Translations under genes and position numbers: made by a program
The notes under the pieces: model-generated
Seen by the model: the letters and a program-made list of their open reading frames with translations, nothing else
What the model was told of the DNA's origin: nothing
The model's database searches: none
From: Variovorax sp. PBL-H6
GTDB lineage: Bacteria; Pseudomonadota; Gammaproteobacteria; Burkholderiales; Burkholderiaceae_C
NCBI RefSeq assembly: GCF_901827155.1
Contig: NZ_LR594660.1
Span: 434,001 to 498,000, forward strand
Reading direction: 5' to 3'
DNA length: 64,000 bases
In this document: positions 15,157 to 24,068 of the stretch, piece after piece
How positions within the stretch are numbered: position 1 is the first letter of the stretch
Layout: every line of letters begins with the position of its first letter

Positions 15157-15642
15157 ATGGAGATGAAAACATGCGGCTGCTGCAAAGTGTGCAAGCCAAA
15201 AACTGATTTCTCGGTGAAGAACCGCCAAACCGGGCTGCTGCAGTCCAAGTGCAAGGAATGCACGCGCAGCTACTCGAAGAGCCGCTACGCCGGCAACAAG
15301 CAGGACTACGTCGACCGCTCCGCTGTTCGCAAGAAGGTCGTCCGCGCCAGCTTTGTCGCCCAGCGGGACGCCTACCTGGCAGGCTGCACCTGTTCCAAGT
15401 GCGGAGGAACTTCACAGCTCCAGCTTGTTGGCAAGGGAAGCGGCAAGTCGGTGCACGAAGTCATTGGCGGGGCTCTCAGCCAGGAGGAGTTCGAGCTGGC
15501 GCTGCGCGACAGCTTCGTGCGATGCCTGCCGTGCAACGGCTTGGAGTTTGGGGCGGAGCAAGGCGCAGTCGGCGGCATCATAAAGGCAAACCGACTTCAG
15601 CTGGAAGCGCTCATCTCGCTGGAAGAGGTCGCGGAGGCCTGA
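15157..15642 (+). CDS. HNH-like zinc-finger protein, 161 aa
   Basis: Two Cys clusters in the N-terminal part (CGCCKVCKPKTDFSVKN...LLQSKCKECTRSYSKSRY) match the treble-clef start seen in many phage and plasmid HNH nucleases ('CxxCgxxKpxxxFxxxxxxxxxxxxxCkxC'). A second pair (CTCSKCGG) and a late CLPCN follow. A clear H-N-H catalytic triad is not evident, since only KSVHEVIGG and CNGLEF remain. It may be an inactive or divergent member. A GCCGGC hairpin with a T-run lies just upstream (15118-15143). ATG 15157 or 15163 is the start. Confidence 0.55.
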   Translation: MEMKTCGCCKVCKPKTDFSVKNRQTGLLQSKCKECTRSYSKSRYAGNKQDYVDRSAVRKKVVRASFVAQRDAYLAGCTCSKCGGTSQLQLVGKGSGKSVHEVIGGALSQEEFELALRDSFVRCLPCNGLEFGAEQGAVGGIIKANRLQLEALISLEEVAEA

Positions 15643-15758
15643 CCCACGCGGCGCGATTAGGTCCGGAGCGTCCCGCCGCCGCCTGGCCGTGCCAAGGGGC
15701 GGCGTCGCCGACGTCGCTACACGGAGTAGGTCAACTTTTTTACGAGGTAACTCTCTCC

Positions 15759-16121
15759 ATGAAAACTGTCAACGCTGCCATCGTCCCCAACAGCTGGGCA
15801 AGCTACGAACTGAGCGGTCGCCGCTCGATGTTCGATGGTGCTGCCCTCACGGGAATGCTGAAGCGCAACGAGCGTCGGAAGTCCCGCCACGCTTTGAACG
15901 CCGAACTCGCAAGTCGTAGCTTGGACGACATCCGTGAGGACTTCCAGCTCCTGAAGATGCCTGCCCCCAAGGCGCGCACGTTCCTCGAGCTGAAAATTCC
16001 GCAGTTCCTGCTGGAAAACGTCCCTGCTCCGACCCGGTTCAAGGAGGTCACCGTCGTTCGCAAGCGCGTCTCCCAACGCCGCCCGTCCGTCGAAACCCTC
16101 CGAATTCCGGCCGGCTGGTAA
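15759..16121 (+). CDS. Hypothetical protein, 120 aa
   Basis: A basic soluble protein beginning MKTVNAAIVPNSWASYELSG. The centre is Arg/Lys rich (MLKRNERRKSRHALNAELASRSLDDIREDF), followed by LELKIPQFLLENVPAPTRFKEVTVVRKRVSQRRPS. High charge suggests nucleic-acid or ribosome contact, but no family is recognised. A perfect terminator follows 56 bp after the stop. ATG 15759 is preceded by ACGAGGTAACTCTCTCC, a moderate ribosome site. Confidence 0.6.
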   Translation: MKTVNAAIVPNSWASYELSGRRSMFDGAALTGMLKRNERRKSRHALNAELASRSLDDIREDFQLLKMPAPKARTFLELKIPQFLLENVPAPTRFKEVTVVRKRVSQRRPSVETLRIPAGW

Positions 16122-16177
16122 CCTGGCCATTGCAGGCAACTGCAAGACGCCCAAGTCGAACTTCTGTTCTGCTTCGA

Positions 16178-16206
16178 AACCACACCCTCACCGGTGTGGT
16201 TTTTCT
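16178..16206 (+). terminator. Rho-independent terminator
   Basis: AACCACACC (16178-16186) pairs with GGTGTGGTT (16193-16201), followed by TTTCTTT. It ends the 15759-16121 gene. Confidence 0.8.
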
Positions 16207-16361
16207 TTGGACGCCTGAACTTAGCCCCAGCCAGCTAAGGCTCCTTCGGCCCCAGTCACTTCCGAGCCCTGCGTCAACGTCGACCCGGGTGTCTTTGGTG
16301 TTTTAGGGCGCGGGGGAGCCAAGCGCTACACACGAGAGGACCACTACATCAAAGGCCATCC

Positions 16362-16868
16362 ATGCCAAAGCAAACCCAATCTACCCTCTCCAAGGTCAAA
16401 TCCCTCGTGGAAAAATATGTCACGGGGCGCCATCCGGACCTGGCCGTGGTCGAAGCCGACTTCGAGCACCGCTTCCATCCCAAGGCGGTGATGTTCTACA
16501 GCGACGACCCGAACCCTGATTTCCAGGGGTTCACCAAGAAGCCCGTCTTCGAGACGAACCTCTTGTTCGGCGAAATGGACGATGACCGCAAGTATCGAAT
16601 CGAGCGCCGGGACGGCCTGACGTTCTACACGCGCTACGAGACTGGTAGCGGTATGGGGGTTTGCAACGTCTCAGGCCAAGCGCTTGAATGCAAGGAGGGC
16701 TCGCCCGCAGAGCGTGCGTTCCTGGAGCTTGCCCTGGCGGATGCGGTCAACGCCGCAGCAGAGCCCCTGCAATGCATCCTGAGCGATGCGCGCGAGGCCG
16801 GCCTGGCACTCAGCCCAAGAGCGTCGAAAGCGTTGCGAGCCAGCATTTTTCCGCCTGCCACCAAGTAG
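16362..16868 (+). CDS. Hypothetical protein, 168 aa
   Basis: A soluble protein. The N-terminal 25 residues are helical (TLSKVKSLVEKYVTGRHP), the middle contains strands around FHPKAVMFYSD and RKYRIERRDGLTFYTRYETG, and the last 60 residues form long helices with a single Cys (EPLQCILSDAREAGL). I do not recognise the family. The 240-bp gap before it holds a TTTTAGGG motif and no gene. A strong terminator follows. Confidence 0.6.
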   Translation: MPKQTQSTLSKVKSLVEKYVTGRHPDLAVVEADFEHRFHPKAVMFYSDDPNPDFQGFTKKPVFETNLLFGEMDDDRKYRIERRDGLTFYTRYETGSGMGVCNVSGQALECKEGSPAERAFLELALADAVNAAAEPLQCILSDAREAGLALSPRASKALRASIFPPATK

Positions 16869-16941
16869 GACAGCCTGGCGCAACGTTCGCGCGCCTCCTC
16901 AGGAACATTGGTTCTCCAGGGCGCCCCCTACACCTCCTTCC

Positions 16942-16966
16942 AGCCGCCCACCCGGGCGGCTTTTTC
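16942..16966 (+). terminator. Rho-independent terminator
   Basis: AGCCGCCC (16942-16949) pairs with GGGCGGCT (16954-16961), followed by TTTTTCTT. Almost the same hairpin recurs at 26421-26446. Confidence 0.8.
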
Positions 16967-17019
16967 TTGGTCGTGTGCGGCGCGCTGCCGATAGAGACAT
17001 CGCGGTCCTATACCTTCGC

Positions 17020-17226
17020 ATGCTCCCCTACCAAGACCCTGACCACCCCGGAAATTCCGCAGAACACCACACGGGCAAGCTCTGCCTGTGGCGCTGCGGC
17101 CGGCCCGCCGGCACGGCGTGGGGCCCGCTCCTCTGCTTTCACTGCAATGTGCAGCGCATGGACAAGTTGAACGACCGGTTCAAGCTGCTCGAGGAGCATA
17201 TGGAGCGCATCGCCGCCGGCCCATGA
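17020..17226 (+). CDS. Small zinc-ribbon protein, 68 aa
   Basis: Starts MLPYQDPDHPGNSAEHH. Cysteines in CLWRCGRPAG and LLCFHCNVQRMDKLNDRF give a two-pair ribbon followed by a helix. This is a common layout for small phage and plasmid proteins ('GPLLCxxCNxxRMxR') of unknown role. The helix after the second pair may contact nucleic acid. Gene size and Cys spacing are the only support. Confidence 0.5.
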   Translation: MLPYQDPDHPGNSAEHHTGKLCLWRCGRPAGTAWGPLLCFHCNVQRMDKLNDRFKLLEEHMERIAAGP

Positions 17227-17457
17227 CCACGCACCGTCGCTGAAATTGCCGACTGACGGCATCGCGCCGCGGCGCGACTGGGCCTATGATGTTCTCGCGC
17301 GCTCGGTATAGCCGGGCGTTTGCGTCACCTTCGGGTGTGCCAATGACCAGGACGAGAGCATCTAGCACCATGCATATCGACTGCAGGCAGCAAGCGGCGC
17401 TTCGGCGTCGCTTGTCTTTGGGCTACCGTCCGCCCATGACCAGGCCTTGAGCCCTTA

Positions 17458-18912
17458 TCAGTTGGTTGGACTGACCCTCAACATGAAGAGCTGCTCCGCC
17501 ACTCGCCCTGCCGGGCTGCGCTTCGCCACGAAAACGGAGAAGTTCGTCGCAGTCACGAAGCTCGAGGGGCGAACGAAGGCCACCTGAATCGCGCAGCTTT
17601 GCCCAGGCTCGAGGGCAGCCCCACAGGTGCCGAGGCCCACGCTCGTCCCGTTGGTGATGCCCGAGACGCGCACGCCGGCGACCGACACCGCTTCATGCGA
17701 GGAAGCGGGATTCGTCAACGTCGAGTTGAAGGTGAAGACGTCCGGGTCGCCGGACGTGCGCGACGGTGCCTGGAAGAGCAGGGTCATGAGCCCGTCGGTC
17801 TGCGGAGAGGTGAGTGAGATGTTGGTGTAGACCGTGTATGTCAGGGGAGCCGCGTCGAGGACCTGGCCATCGAACTTCAGTTGAAGCGTGCCGGAGTAGG
17901 TGCCTCGCTGGGCAGTGCTGAACTTGTACGTCGCCATGCAGTTGCTGTAGGCCGGAATCATCGCGGCGCAGCCACTGCTGATGTCAGGCATCGGACCTTG
18001 GCCGTCCCAGCCAAAGTCGGCGCGCGGCATTGGAACGCTCGCGGTGTTGCTCGCAAACACGTTCACGTTGAAAGTTGAGCCGGCGGCGTTGTCTCCCTCG
18101 GCCGTGGTCGGCAATGGCGGAGCGAAATAGACCCCGGGCCGTCGGTTGACGGTGACATTGATGGACTTGCCGGGGTCGGAGGCCGACCCCTTTGCGGTCA
18201 CCACGGCAATGCCCGGGCTGCCCCCTGCCGTCAAGATGGAGGTCGCTTCGCCGTAGCCGGCGGTCCGGCTCGTTGCGGCGCTGAGCGTTCCACTCGTGCT
18301 CTCCCATTGCACGGTTGCTCCGTCGCTCACGCCATTCCCGTGCGGGTCGGCAACCAGCGCGCGCAGAGTGGTCTGGCCGCCCGCGGATATCGTGGAGGGC
18401 GCTGCGAAGACGTAGAGCACGGTGGCGCGCCCGTAGTCGGGCCGGGCCGCCACCTCGAGAGACGTTGACGCTGCGCTGCTTGGCGTCGTTCCAGTCACGC
18501 GAATCGTTTGGGCCAACGTGGGGGCTTCAAGGGTGACGCGGGCCTTTCCTCCGGCCGTATAGGTGGTCGGCGCGGACAGGAAGCCCACGTCTGCGGCCCA
18601 TCGGACCTCCACACCGTCGGGGGCCTTCGCTCCCTCGGCATCGACGACGTCGGCCACCAGCTCGACAGTGCTTCCGACCGTAAGGGCGCCGGATGCTTGG
18701 AGATTCACCAATCTCGCGCTTGCCGCCTTGAACGCGGAGTCGCTCGGCGTCTCGGACCGCGGACCGCCGACCGGAGGCGCTCCCAAAACAGTAAGCCCCG
18801 TGGCAGGCACCTTGAAGACAAGGGTTGGTGCGGCGGTTGCGGCGCCGGCGAAGCCCAGCACTGTTGCAAGGACGAGGGCGGCGCCAGAGCGCCGCATGGT
18901 AAAGGCGTTCAT
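17458..18912 (-). CDS. Secreted Ig-like (invasin/Big-type) repeat protein, 484 aa
   Basis: ATG 18912 (MNAFTMRRSG) starts a typical signal peptide ending near TAAAPT; the longer open frame upstream lies over the next gene and is not used. Two Ig-like units of the Big_1/invasin kind are visible: ASGALTVGSTVELVADVVDAEG followed by APDGVEVRW and TYTAGGKARVTLEAP, and then APSTISAGGQTTLRALVAD with GVSDGATVQWESTSGTL. The C-terminal half has more beta domains and paired cysteines (SGCAAMIPAYSNC; LGTCGAALEPGQSC). It should be exported, perhaps surface exposed, and could serve in adhesion. The promoter is probably at 18964. Confidence 0.65.
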   Translation of the reverse strand: MNAFTMRRSGAALVLATVLGFAGAATAAPTLVFKVPATGLTVLGAPPVGGPRSETPSDSAFKAASARLVNLQASGALTVGSTVELVADVVDAEGAKAPDGVEVRWAADVGFLSAPTTYTAGGKARVTLEAPTLAQTIRVTGTTPSSAASTSLEVAARPDYGRATVLYVFAAPSTISAGGQTTLRALVADPHGNGVSDGATVQWESTSGTLSAATSRTAGYGEATSILTAGGSPGIAVVTAKGSASDPGKSINVTVNRRPGVYFAPPLPTTAEGDNAAGSTFNVNVFASNTASVPMPRADFGWDGQGPMPDISSGCAAMIPAYSNCMATYKFSTAQRGTYSGTLQLKFDGQVLDAAPLTYTVYTNISLTSPQTDGLMTLLFQAPSRTSGDPDVFTFNSTLTNPASSHEAVSVAGVRVSGITNGTSVGLGTCGAALEPGQSCAIQVAFVRPSSFVTATNFSVFVAKRSPAGRVAEQLFMLRVSPTN

Positions 18913-18963
18913 CGAGAAGCGAAAAGGAGAGCGCATGGAAGCGCATTGAGACGGGCTTTTCGC

Positions 18964-18981
18964 GTATAGCCAACGACCGTT
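18964..18981 (-). promoter_or_regulatory. Promoter-like element TTTAAA-N10-CTATAC
   Basis: On the minus strand TTTAAA is followed 10 bases later by CTATAC (18964-18969), then 52 bases to the ATG at 18912. The same pair with the same 10-base gap occurs before ileS near 29744. Confidence 0.35.
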
Positions 18982-19111
18982 TAAATCCGGCCGGCCATGA
19001 GGCCAAGAACGTGAGCCCGTCGCGGGGCTGGCCGCCCGCCTGGCGTCGAACCGGCCTAGTCGGGCGTAGCGCTCACCAAGCCTTGACCAGTTGACTCGCG
19101 GCGCGACTCGT

Positions 19112-21784
19112 TCAAGGAACGAGTTTTCCGCCGGACAGGTCTTCGAGGAGCATGCGGGCCTGCGCGTAGCCTGGAATCTCCGGCCGCAGGGTGCGGACCA
19201 GTTCGTCGAGGTGCTCCGCCACCTGGCCGCGCACGACCTGCTCGGAGGGGCTACCGACCGGGCGCAGGCGCAGGAACGGGACCCCGGCTGTTGCGAACAA
19301 CCGGTCCTTCTTCCCGTCGTTCTTCTGCTGGCGCTCCGTGTCGTGATAGATGCTGTCGACCTCAATGGCGAGCATCGGCATATAGGTTGTCGAATTGACC
19401 ACAAGCAGGTCCACGCTTGCCAACAGGTAGTAGTTGAAGTCCTCGGGTGTCACGAGTTCCTTCACCAACTCGTACTTCATGAAGCTCTGCAACGCGCAGT
19501 TCGGGAACACCAGGTGGTTCGGGCACAGCTGTGTCATGATTTGATAGATGCGGAACTCGAGCCCGCTGTTGAAGACCTGCTTGACGGTGCTCGTCCCCTG
19601 CGCGCGGATGATTCGGCCAACAAGCTTGTGCTGGTCCTCCTGCTCGACGAGCGGAGCGATGTGCGGGTTGATTCGATACTTGCCGGCACTCTCGAAAATC
19701 ATGCCGGTATCGACGAGCTTTTCGTAGTGGAACCGAACCCACTTCACCTCCATGTGGGCGTAGTCGGCGAGCTCGTCCATGCTGCTGTAGGTTTGAATTT
19801 GGGCGAGGACGCCCAGGAGCTTTCGGGCGGGAGCTCCGATGGAGGGCCAACGATTGACCGCGGTCTTCTCGTACTGGGCCTCCTTCTTCAGTGCGGCGAG
19901 CCGGGCCTTTGCCAGCTTCAGAAGCTCGCCACGCGCCTCAGCGAGGCGTTCAGGCAATGCGGCCTCGGTAAGGCGCGTCACGGCAGCCGCGGCCGCAGCT
20001 TCGCTCTTTTCCTTGTCAAGCAATATCCGCAGGTTGCCGAGCGTGGACTTTTCGAAAGGTGCCTTCCGCTCATCCGCCAGTACCGAGAGGTAGCTCTCCA
20101 AGGACAGGCTGGACGAGCCTGCCAGCTGCTCGAGATATCCAAGTCGGAAGCCACCCTCCCCTTTCTCAAGGTCATCTCGGAACTGCCGCGCGAGAGCGAG
20201 CACGCCAGCATGCTCTTGGGTCTCGAAGCCATTGCACAGAGCCGCAAAGGCGGGGCCCCCGACCTGCAGCCAGACCTCCCATATGGGTTCGGCCATGTCC
20301 GCGACCGCGAGCTTCCCAAGTAGCGCCCGCACCTCGGCTCGCTCCTCCGCGCTCAACTGGATACCCTCCAAGTCAGCCCAGACGTGGGTGGTCGGCGGCA
20401 ACTGCCCCCGCTTCAGCCAGCCGTGCAGTGCTCGGAGCATCAACAACAGGCGTTGCGCTGGCAGGGGATGGACATGCGCCGCCTGGAATGCGAAGAGCGG
20501 CACCTTGTCCCCCAGCCATGCGAAGCTGGAATCATCCCCAGGCAGTTCCCTGTCTATTACCGCGTATTGCGCGAGGGCCGTCCAAATCACAGCTGCCAAA
20601 GCCAGTTCGTCACGCCATTGAAAGCGAATGCGCTCGGCCTCGTCCATGAGCCGGGCAAGGCTTTCACTAAGGCTGGGCGCGAGGAACGAGTTCCAGCCCA
20701 CGGGCAACACCTCTACGCTGCCCTTGTGCTGCACGGTGAGGGCCTGGCCGAACATGCCATCCTCCTGGTCCGCCACGCTCGCAAGGAGCGCCATGCCTTC
20801 AAAGAAGAGGTTTTCCTGGTCGCTGCCATTAGCAGTCAAGCTCGTCACGACCTTGCGCAGCCCATCACACCGCGGCCCCAGGCCTTCGGGGTACCGGCTG
20901 AAAACGGAATCCAAATGCTTGACCGGAGTGTTTTGGAACTCCCACAGAAGGGCCCAGATTTGAGGGGTGAGCGCGTCCCGAGCCGACCTGGACGCACCTT
21001 CCTCATACGGAGCAGTCGCGGGGGTCTCCAGCTTCCCTGCCCACGCGAGAGCGGTTTCAGCCTCCCACGGTTGAGCGACGCGCATGTCCAGGTCGGCTCG
21101 CAGAGCGGTGACAAGCAACCGACCGTAGTCGTCCAGCTCGGAGGTCCAGGCGCGCTCGAGTGCTTCGCGCAGGATGAGGTCGACCTCTCCGGCCGCGTTC
21201 GCGCGGACCTCCACCTCCTGCGTCCAGGTTTCGTCGTGCTCCTGGTAGTCATCCCGAAGCATGATGCGGAGCACCCGCCCGCGGAGGTTCTCGAGAAGGT
21301 CGAGGCGGCTTGGCTGTGCGCGGCATGCGGTGGTCAGCCATCGCATACCCTCCAAGGCGTCCTTGAGGTCGTAGCCAAGCGTCCGCAGGTACACGTCGAA
21401 TTCGGGTCGAACTGCAAAGTCCGGGTCGTGCTCGCTCAGGCGAGCCAGCGCCGCCGTCAGCCGGGGCTTGTCCGATTGCCTGACACGGTCGTAGGCGTCC
21501 AGAGATTCGTCACCGGCAAGCCCGCGAACCTCCTGCAAGGCCAGCCACGCCTGAAGATTGCTGTCCGGCTCTGCGTCGATTTCCGCCGGGGGCAACGTAC
21601 CCAGCGCAAGCAACGTGTCGAAGTCCTGTGCAGCGCGAGCCTGTTCCGCGCGCGCCTGGAGCTCCGAAAAGGGCCGCCGTCCTGGGGATGGATGCTCGGC
21701 AGCGGCTGCGGCCGCGGCCGTTGGCGCAGACGCGGGCGGCTGCGCGCGGGGGTTACGAGACTTGCGCGATTTCGACTTTGCCAT
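19112..21784 (-). CDS. Large protein with C-terminal DUF2726 nuclease-like domain, 890 aa
   Basis: The N-terminal 30 residues are Lys/Arg then Ala/Pro rich, followed by some 600 residues of helical repeats like an alpha-solenoid. About residues 660-740 a winged-helix-like stretch is seen (YSSMDELADYAHMEVKWVRFHYEKLVDTGMI). The C-terminus carries the DUF2726 pattern: FRIYQIMTQLCPNHLVFPNCAL, ASVDLLVV, then AIEVDSIYHDTERQQKND (E808, D810) and KKDRLFATAGVPFLRLRP. DUF2726 is a PD-(D/E)XK-like domain. Solenoid plus nuclease is a layout seen in defence proteins, but that role is inferred. A terminal promoter is not obvious. Confidence 0.65.
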   Translation of the reverse strand: MAKSKSRKSRNPRAQPPASAPTAAAAAAAEHPSPGRRPFSELQARAEQARAAQDFDTLLALGTLPPAEIDAEPDSNLQAWLALQEVRGLAGDESLDAYDRVRQSDKPRLTAALARLSEHDPDFAVRPEFDVYLRTLGYDLKDALEGMRWLTTACRAQPSRLDLLENLRGRVLRIMLRDDYQEHDETWTQEVEVRANAAGEVDLILREALERAWTSELDDYGRLLVTALRADLDMRVAQPWEAETALAWAGKLETPATAPYEEGASRSARDALTPQIWALLWEFQNTPVKHLDSVFSRYPEGLGPRCDGLRKVVTSLTANGSDQENLFFEGMALLASVADQEDGMFGQALTVQHKGSVEVLPVGWNSFLAPSLSESLARLMDEAERIRFQWRDELALAAVIWTALAQYAVIDRELPGDDSSFAWLGDKVPLFAFQAAHVHPLPAQRLLLMLRALHGWLKRGQLPPTTHVWADLEGIQLSAEERAEVRALLGKLAVADMAEPIWEVWLQVGGPAFAALCNGFETQEHAGVLALARQFRDDLEKGEGGFRLGYLEQLAGSSSLSLESYLSVLADERKAPFEKSTLGNLRILLDKEKSEAAAAAAVTRLTEAALPERLAEARGELLKLAKARLAALKKEAQYEKTAVNRWPSIGAPARKLLGVLAQIQTYSSMDELADYAHMEVKWVRFHYEKLVDTGMIFESAGKYRINPHIAPLVEQEDQHKLVGRIIRAQGTSTVKQVFNSGLEFRIYQIMTQLCPNHLVFPNCALQSFMKYELVKELVTPEDFNYYLLASVDLLVVNSTTYMPMLAIEVDSIYHDTERQQKNDGKKDRLFATAGVPFLRLRPVGSPSEQVVRGQVAEHLDELVRTLRPEIPGYAQARMLLEDLSGGKLVP

Positions 21785-21891
21785 TGGAGCGTCTTCTTTT
21801 TAGAACTGCGGCGAGGGATTTATTTTAGGGGGACCCACTCCCAAACGCCGCGGCACTCGCTATAGGAGCCAGGAAAACCTACGGAGCAACA

Positions 21892-22533
21892 ATGAGAAAT
21901 TCCCCAGAAGCACCTTCGTTCCACCTGCAGGACAGCCGCGGCAACGTTGGCGACAACCTGATGTGGTGGGCCATCGGTGGCGGCTACACCTCGGATTTGT
22001 CTAAGGCTGAACCCTTCTCCGAGTTCGACGCATTCAAGCAGCACGCGTCACGCGAGTCCGACATCCCATGGCCGACCGGTTACCTGCGCGACCACGCCCG
22101 CCCGGTTGTGGACATGCAATACCTGCCGCGTCACGAGGAAATCCCCTTCGAGGCGATGAAAGCAAGCGGCCTCTTCTACGTGCAGGACGCCAACCGTCGC
22201 TACATCGGAAACGATATTTGTTTTCGCACGCGTGACGGTAGCTCGGCGACCAACTTGGGCCTGGCAGGCCTGTTCCGTGCAGACGAGCTGGACGGCATCC
22301 CCGGCATTGCGTGGCCCCGAACTCTGGTCGAAGCCCAGCGTCGCCCAGCGGTGGATGCAGGTGCGGTTGACCACAAGACGGCACTCAGCGACCCGTGGCT
22401 TCGAGCGCTGTTGGTCAAGCCCGAGCGGCAGGCGCCTGAGCGCTATCGATGCCACGGCTGCGGCGTCTTCATGACCGTCGGAAACTACTACGGTAGCGCG
22501 TGCCAGCGTTGCGGTAAGGACAACCGCCCCTAA
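21892..22533 (+). CDS. Hypothetical protein with C-terminal zinc ribbon, 213 aa
   Basis: ATG 21892 follows CGGAGC, and a CTATAG element lies at 21860. The chain includes NVGDNLMWWAIGGGGY-like text (residues 18-33), ADELDGIPGIAWPRTLVEAQRRP and, at the end, CHGCGVF with CQRCGK, a CxxC...CxxC ribbon. No family is recognised. It is divergent from the DUF2726 gene with about 107 bp between starts, so the two may share a control region. A terminator follows directly. Confidence 0.55.
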   Translation: MRNSPEAPSFHLQDSRGNVGDNLMWWAIGGGYTSDLSKAEPFSEFDAFKQHASRESDIPWPTGYLRDHARPVVDMQYLPRHEEIPFEAMKASGLFYVQDANRRYIGNDICFRTRDGSSATNLGLAGLFRADELDGIPGIAWPRTLVEAQRRPAVDAGAVDHKTALSDPWLRALLVKPERQAPERYRCHGCGVFMTVGNYYGSACQRCGKDNRP

Positions 22534-22544
22534 CCTCCTTCAGT

Positions 22545-22573
22545 GCCCTGACCACTCTCGGTCGGGGCTTTTT
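22545..22573 (+). terminator. Rho-independent terminator
   Basis: GCCCTGACC (22545-22553) pairs with GGTCGGGGC (22560-22568, one G-U) and TTTTT follows. It ends the 21892-22533 gene. Confidence 0.75.
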
Positions 22574-22609
22574 CCGTCATTCAGGGGAAATCGGCACCTG
22601 GCTGGAGTG

Positions 22610-22654
22610 CGCAGAAAAAAGACGCCCACGGCGCGCAGTAGCGCACGGTGGGCG
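22610..22654 (-). terminator. Rho-independent terminator
   Basis: A 14-bp GC-rich stem (22623-22636 with 22641-22654, one mismatch) around a 4-nt loop is followed on the minus strand by TCTTTTTTCTG. It ends the 22665-22988 gene. Confidence 0.8.
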
Positions 22655-22664
22655 GGAATGACGG

Positions 22665-22988
22665 TTACTGAAGCTCGATACCGGAAGGCAGGCTGTGGAG
22701 CGGTTTTCCAATCAGGGCGGCGACGGCAAGGATTTCCCCCAGAGAGGCCGCTTGCAATTTCTCTGACCGGCCCTGCTTGCAGTACGCATCGACGGACAGG
22801 GTTCGCCAATCGGGGTGGGGCTGGTCGCTGCACAACTGCCAGTTTTGATGGGGGCTCGCTCGGCGATACACGTCAACTCCCGTCGAGCGGTGTAGGCCAG
22901 CGCCAAAGTACGCCTGTGCCACTAGTTTGACTTCCGACCCATCGCGCCTGGGCATGACCCTAGTGACCTTCGTGACCAAATCTTCCAT
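22665..22988 (-). CDS. Hypothetical protein, 107 aa
   Basis: A soluble small protein starting MEDLVTKVTRVMPRRDGSEVKLVAQ. It has GLHRSTGVDVYRRASPHQNWQLCSDQPHPDWRTLSVDAY and a helical end. No family is recognised. A CTATAC element at 23050 on the same strand lies 62 bases before the start and a strong terminator lies 10 bases after the stop, so it is its own transcription unit. Confidence 0.6.
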   Translation of the reverse strand: MEDLVTKVTRVMPRRDGSEVKLVAQAYFGAGLHRSTGVDVYRRASPHQNWQLCSDQPHPDWRTLSVDAYCKQGRSEKLQAASLGEILAVAALIGKPLHSLPSGIELQ

Positions 22989-23049
22989 ATTTCCTCCTGT
23001 TCGGCCCGCACACTGAGGTGAGCTGGCACGGTTGAACGATTGATAGCGC

Positions 23050-23055
23050 GTATAG
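23050..23055 (-). promoter_or_regulatory. -10-like hexamer CTATAC
   Basis: GGCTATACGCG on the minus strand, matching nine to ten bases with the element at 18964. It is placed 62 bases before the 22988 start. Confidence 0.35.
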
Positions 23056-23211
23056 CCATGAAGCGGGTCTGTGCCGACAGCAAGCGCGTGCCGGCGTTGC
23101 GAGACGGACAGCCGGCGCTAAGCCCGGCCATCAGAGGCCTGACCTGATTTGGCCGAGCACTACGAGCTTACGGCTCGATGCCGCGATGCATTGCTTGCGC
23201 CGGAAGCCAGG

Positions 23212-23700
23212 CTACTCAGTGTCGTGCACGTCGCAGAGCGTCCTAATCCATCCGGAATTGCGAAGTTCGCCCGGCGCGCCGCAAACCTCGCAGGTGCGTG
23301 CGCTCATCGCCTCGGCAAATGCGATGTAGGCGTACTGCTCGTCGCTGGCGCCGGAGACGTAGAAGCGCAGGGTGCCGAACTTTTCCTTCACCTGGACCGC
23401 GACAGGGACGCGGTCGGCCGCGGCGGACATGGCCAGGCGTGCACGTTCGACGTCGACCGCGCTCACTCGCTCTGCTCCCTTGTAGGGCACCGTTCCCTCG
23501 ATACTCCGCTTGTGCTCATACTCGCGCACGGCAGCCCGATGGTCCGCCTCCAGGAGGCTGCCGAGAGCGTCAAGGAGCGAGTACCAGCCATCTCCCACCT
23601 CGAAGCCGAAGCACATCAGCGTGCGGCTCGGGTCACCGCGTCGGTCCTTGAAGACAAGGGGGTACTTCTCACAAAGGGCTTGGTCGAATTCGGGTTTCAT
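23212..23700 (-). CDS. Hypothetical protein with CxxC/CxxxH C-terminus, 162 aa
   Basis: The segment VQVKEKFGTLRFYVSGAS, then YIAFAEAMSARTCEVCGAPGELRNSGWIRTLCDVHD, follows a pattern widespread in phage and plasmid hypothetical proteins ('KFGxLRFY...AExxSxxxCExCGxxGxxxxxGWxxTxCxxH'). Cys, Cys, Cys and His probably hold a zinc ion. The function is unknown. ATG 23700 is the only good start. It lies 41 bp upstream-side of the next same-strand gene's end, so the three genes 24487 to 23212 may form one operon. Confidence 0.65.
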   Translation of the reverse strand: MKPEFDQALCEKYPLVFKDRRGDPSRTLMCFGFEVGDGWYSLLDALGSLLEADHRAAVREYEHKRSIEGTVPYKGAERVSAVDVERARLAMSAAADRVPVAVQVKEKFGTLRFYVSGASDEQYAYIAFAEAMSARTCEVCGAPGELRNSGWIRTLCDVHDTE

Positions 23701-23741
23701 GGTGCTGGCGGGTCAGGGGCTGAGAAAGGGGAATGCACCGT

Positions 23742-24068
23742 CTAGGTCTCAGCACTTATCCCCCGCTGCCACCTTACTGGGAGGTTGAGCTTCCCGAGCA
23801 CGTCCAGGAACGTTGCCGGCGGCACAGCCCGGACGTTCGGGCGTCGGTTGAGGTGCTCGAACACCGCCGCTGCCCGCAACTGCTTGCAGTCCGGGCCGCC
23901 TCGGTATCGCAAAGGGTCGACCTTGAAAGCCGCCCAGTCACTCGCGCCGGCCAGGATGGCGATGCAGTCGAGTTCCTGCAGTCGCCCGAACGGGAACCCC
24001 TGGTCGTCCAGCAGCTCGCCGAACTCGATGGCGAGTTTCTTGAGCGCTAGGCGGACCTCCGAAGTCAT
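23742..24068 (-). CDS. Hypothetical protein, 108 aa
   Basis: The start overlaps the stop of the 24065-24487 gene as ATGA, which points to translational coupling. The sequence MTSEVRLALKKLAIEFGELLDDQGFPFGRL is helical, and the rest is a mix. It has no membrane span or signal. Because it is coupled to a small membrane protein, the pair may act together. The family is not recognised. Confidence 0.55.
   Translation of the reverse strand: MTSEVRLALKKLAIEFGELLDDQGFPFGRLQELDCIAILAGASDWAAFKVDPLRYRGGPDCKQLRAAAVFEHLNRRPNVRAVPPATFLDVLGKLNLPVRWQRGISAET

Noticed and set aside
20384..21865. Long open frames opposite real genes (for example 20384-21865 plus, 19091-20323 plus, 3252-4664 minus, 7268-8506 plus)
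   Set aside because: They mirror genes with recognisable domains or better ribosome sites, and are the usual antisense frames of GC-rich DNA.
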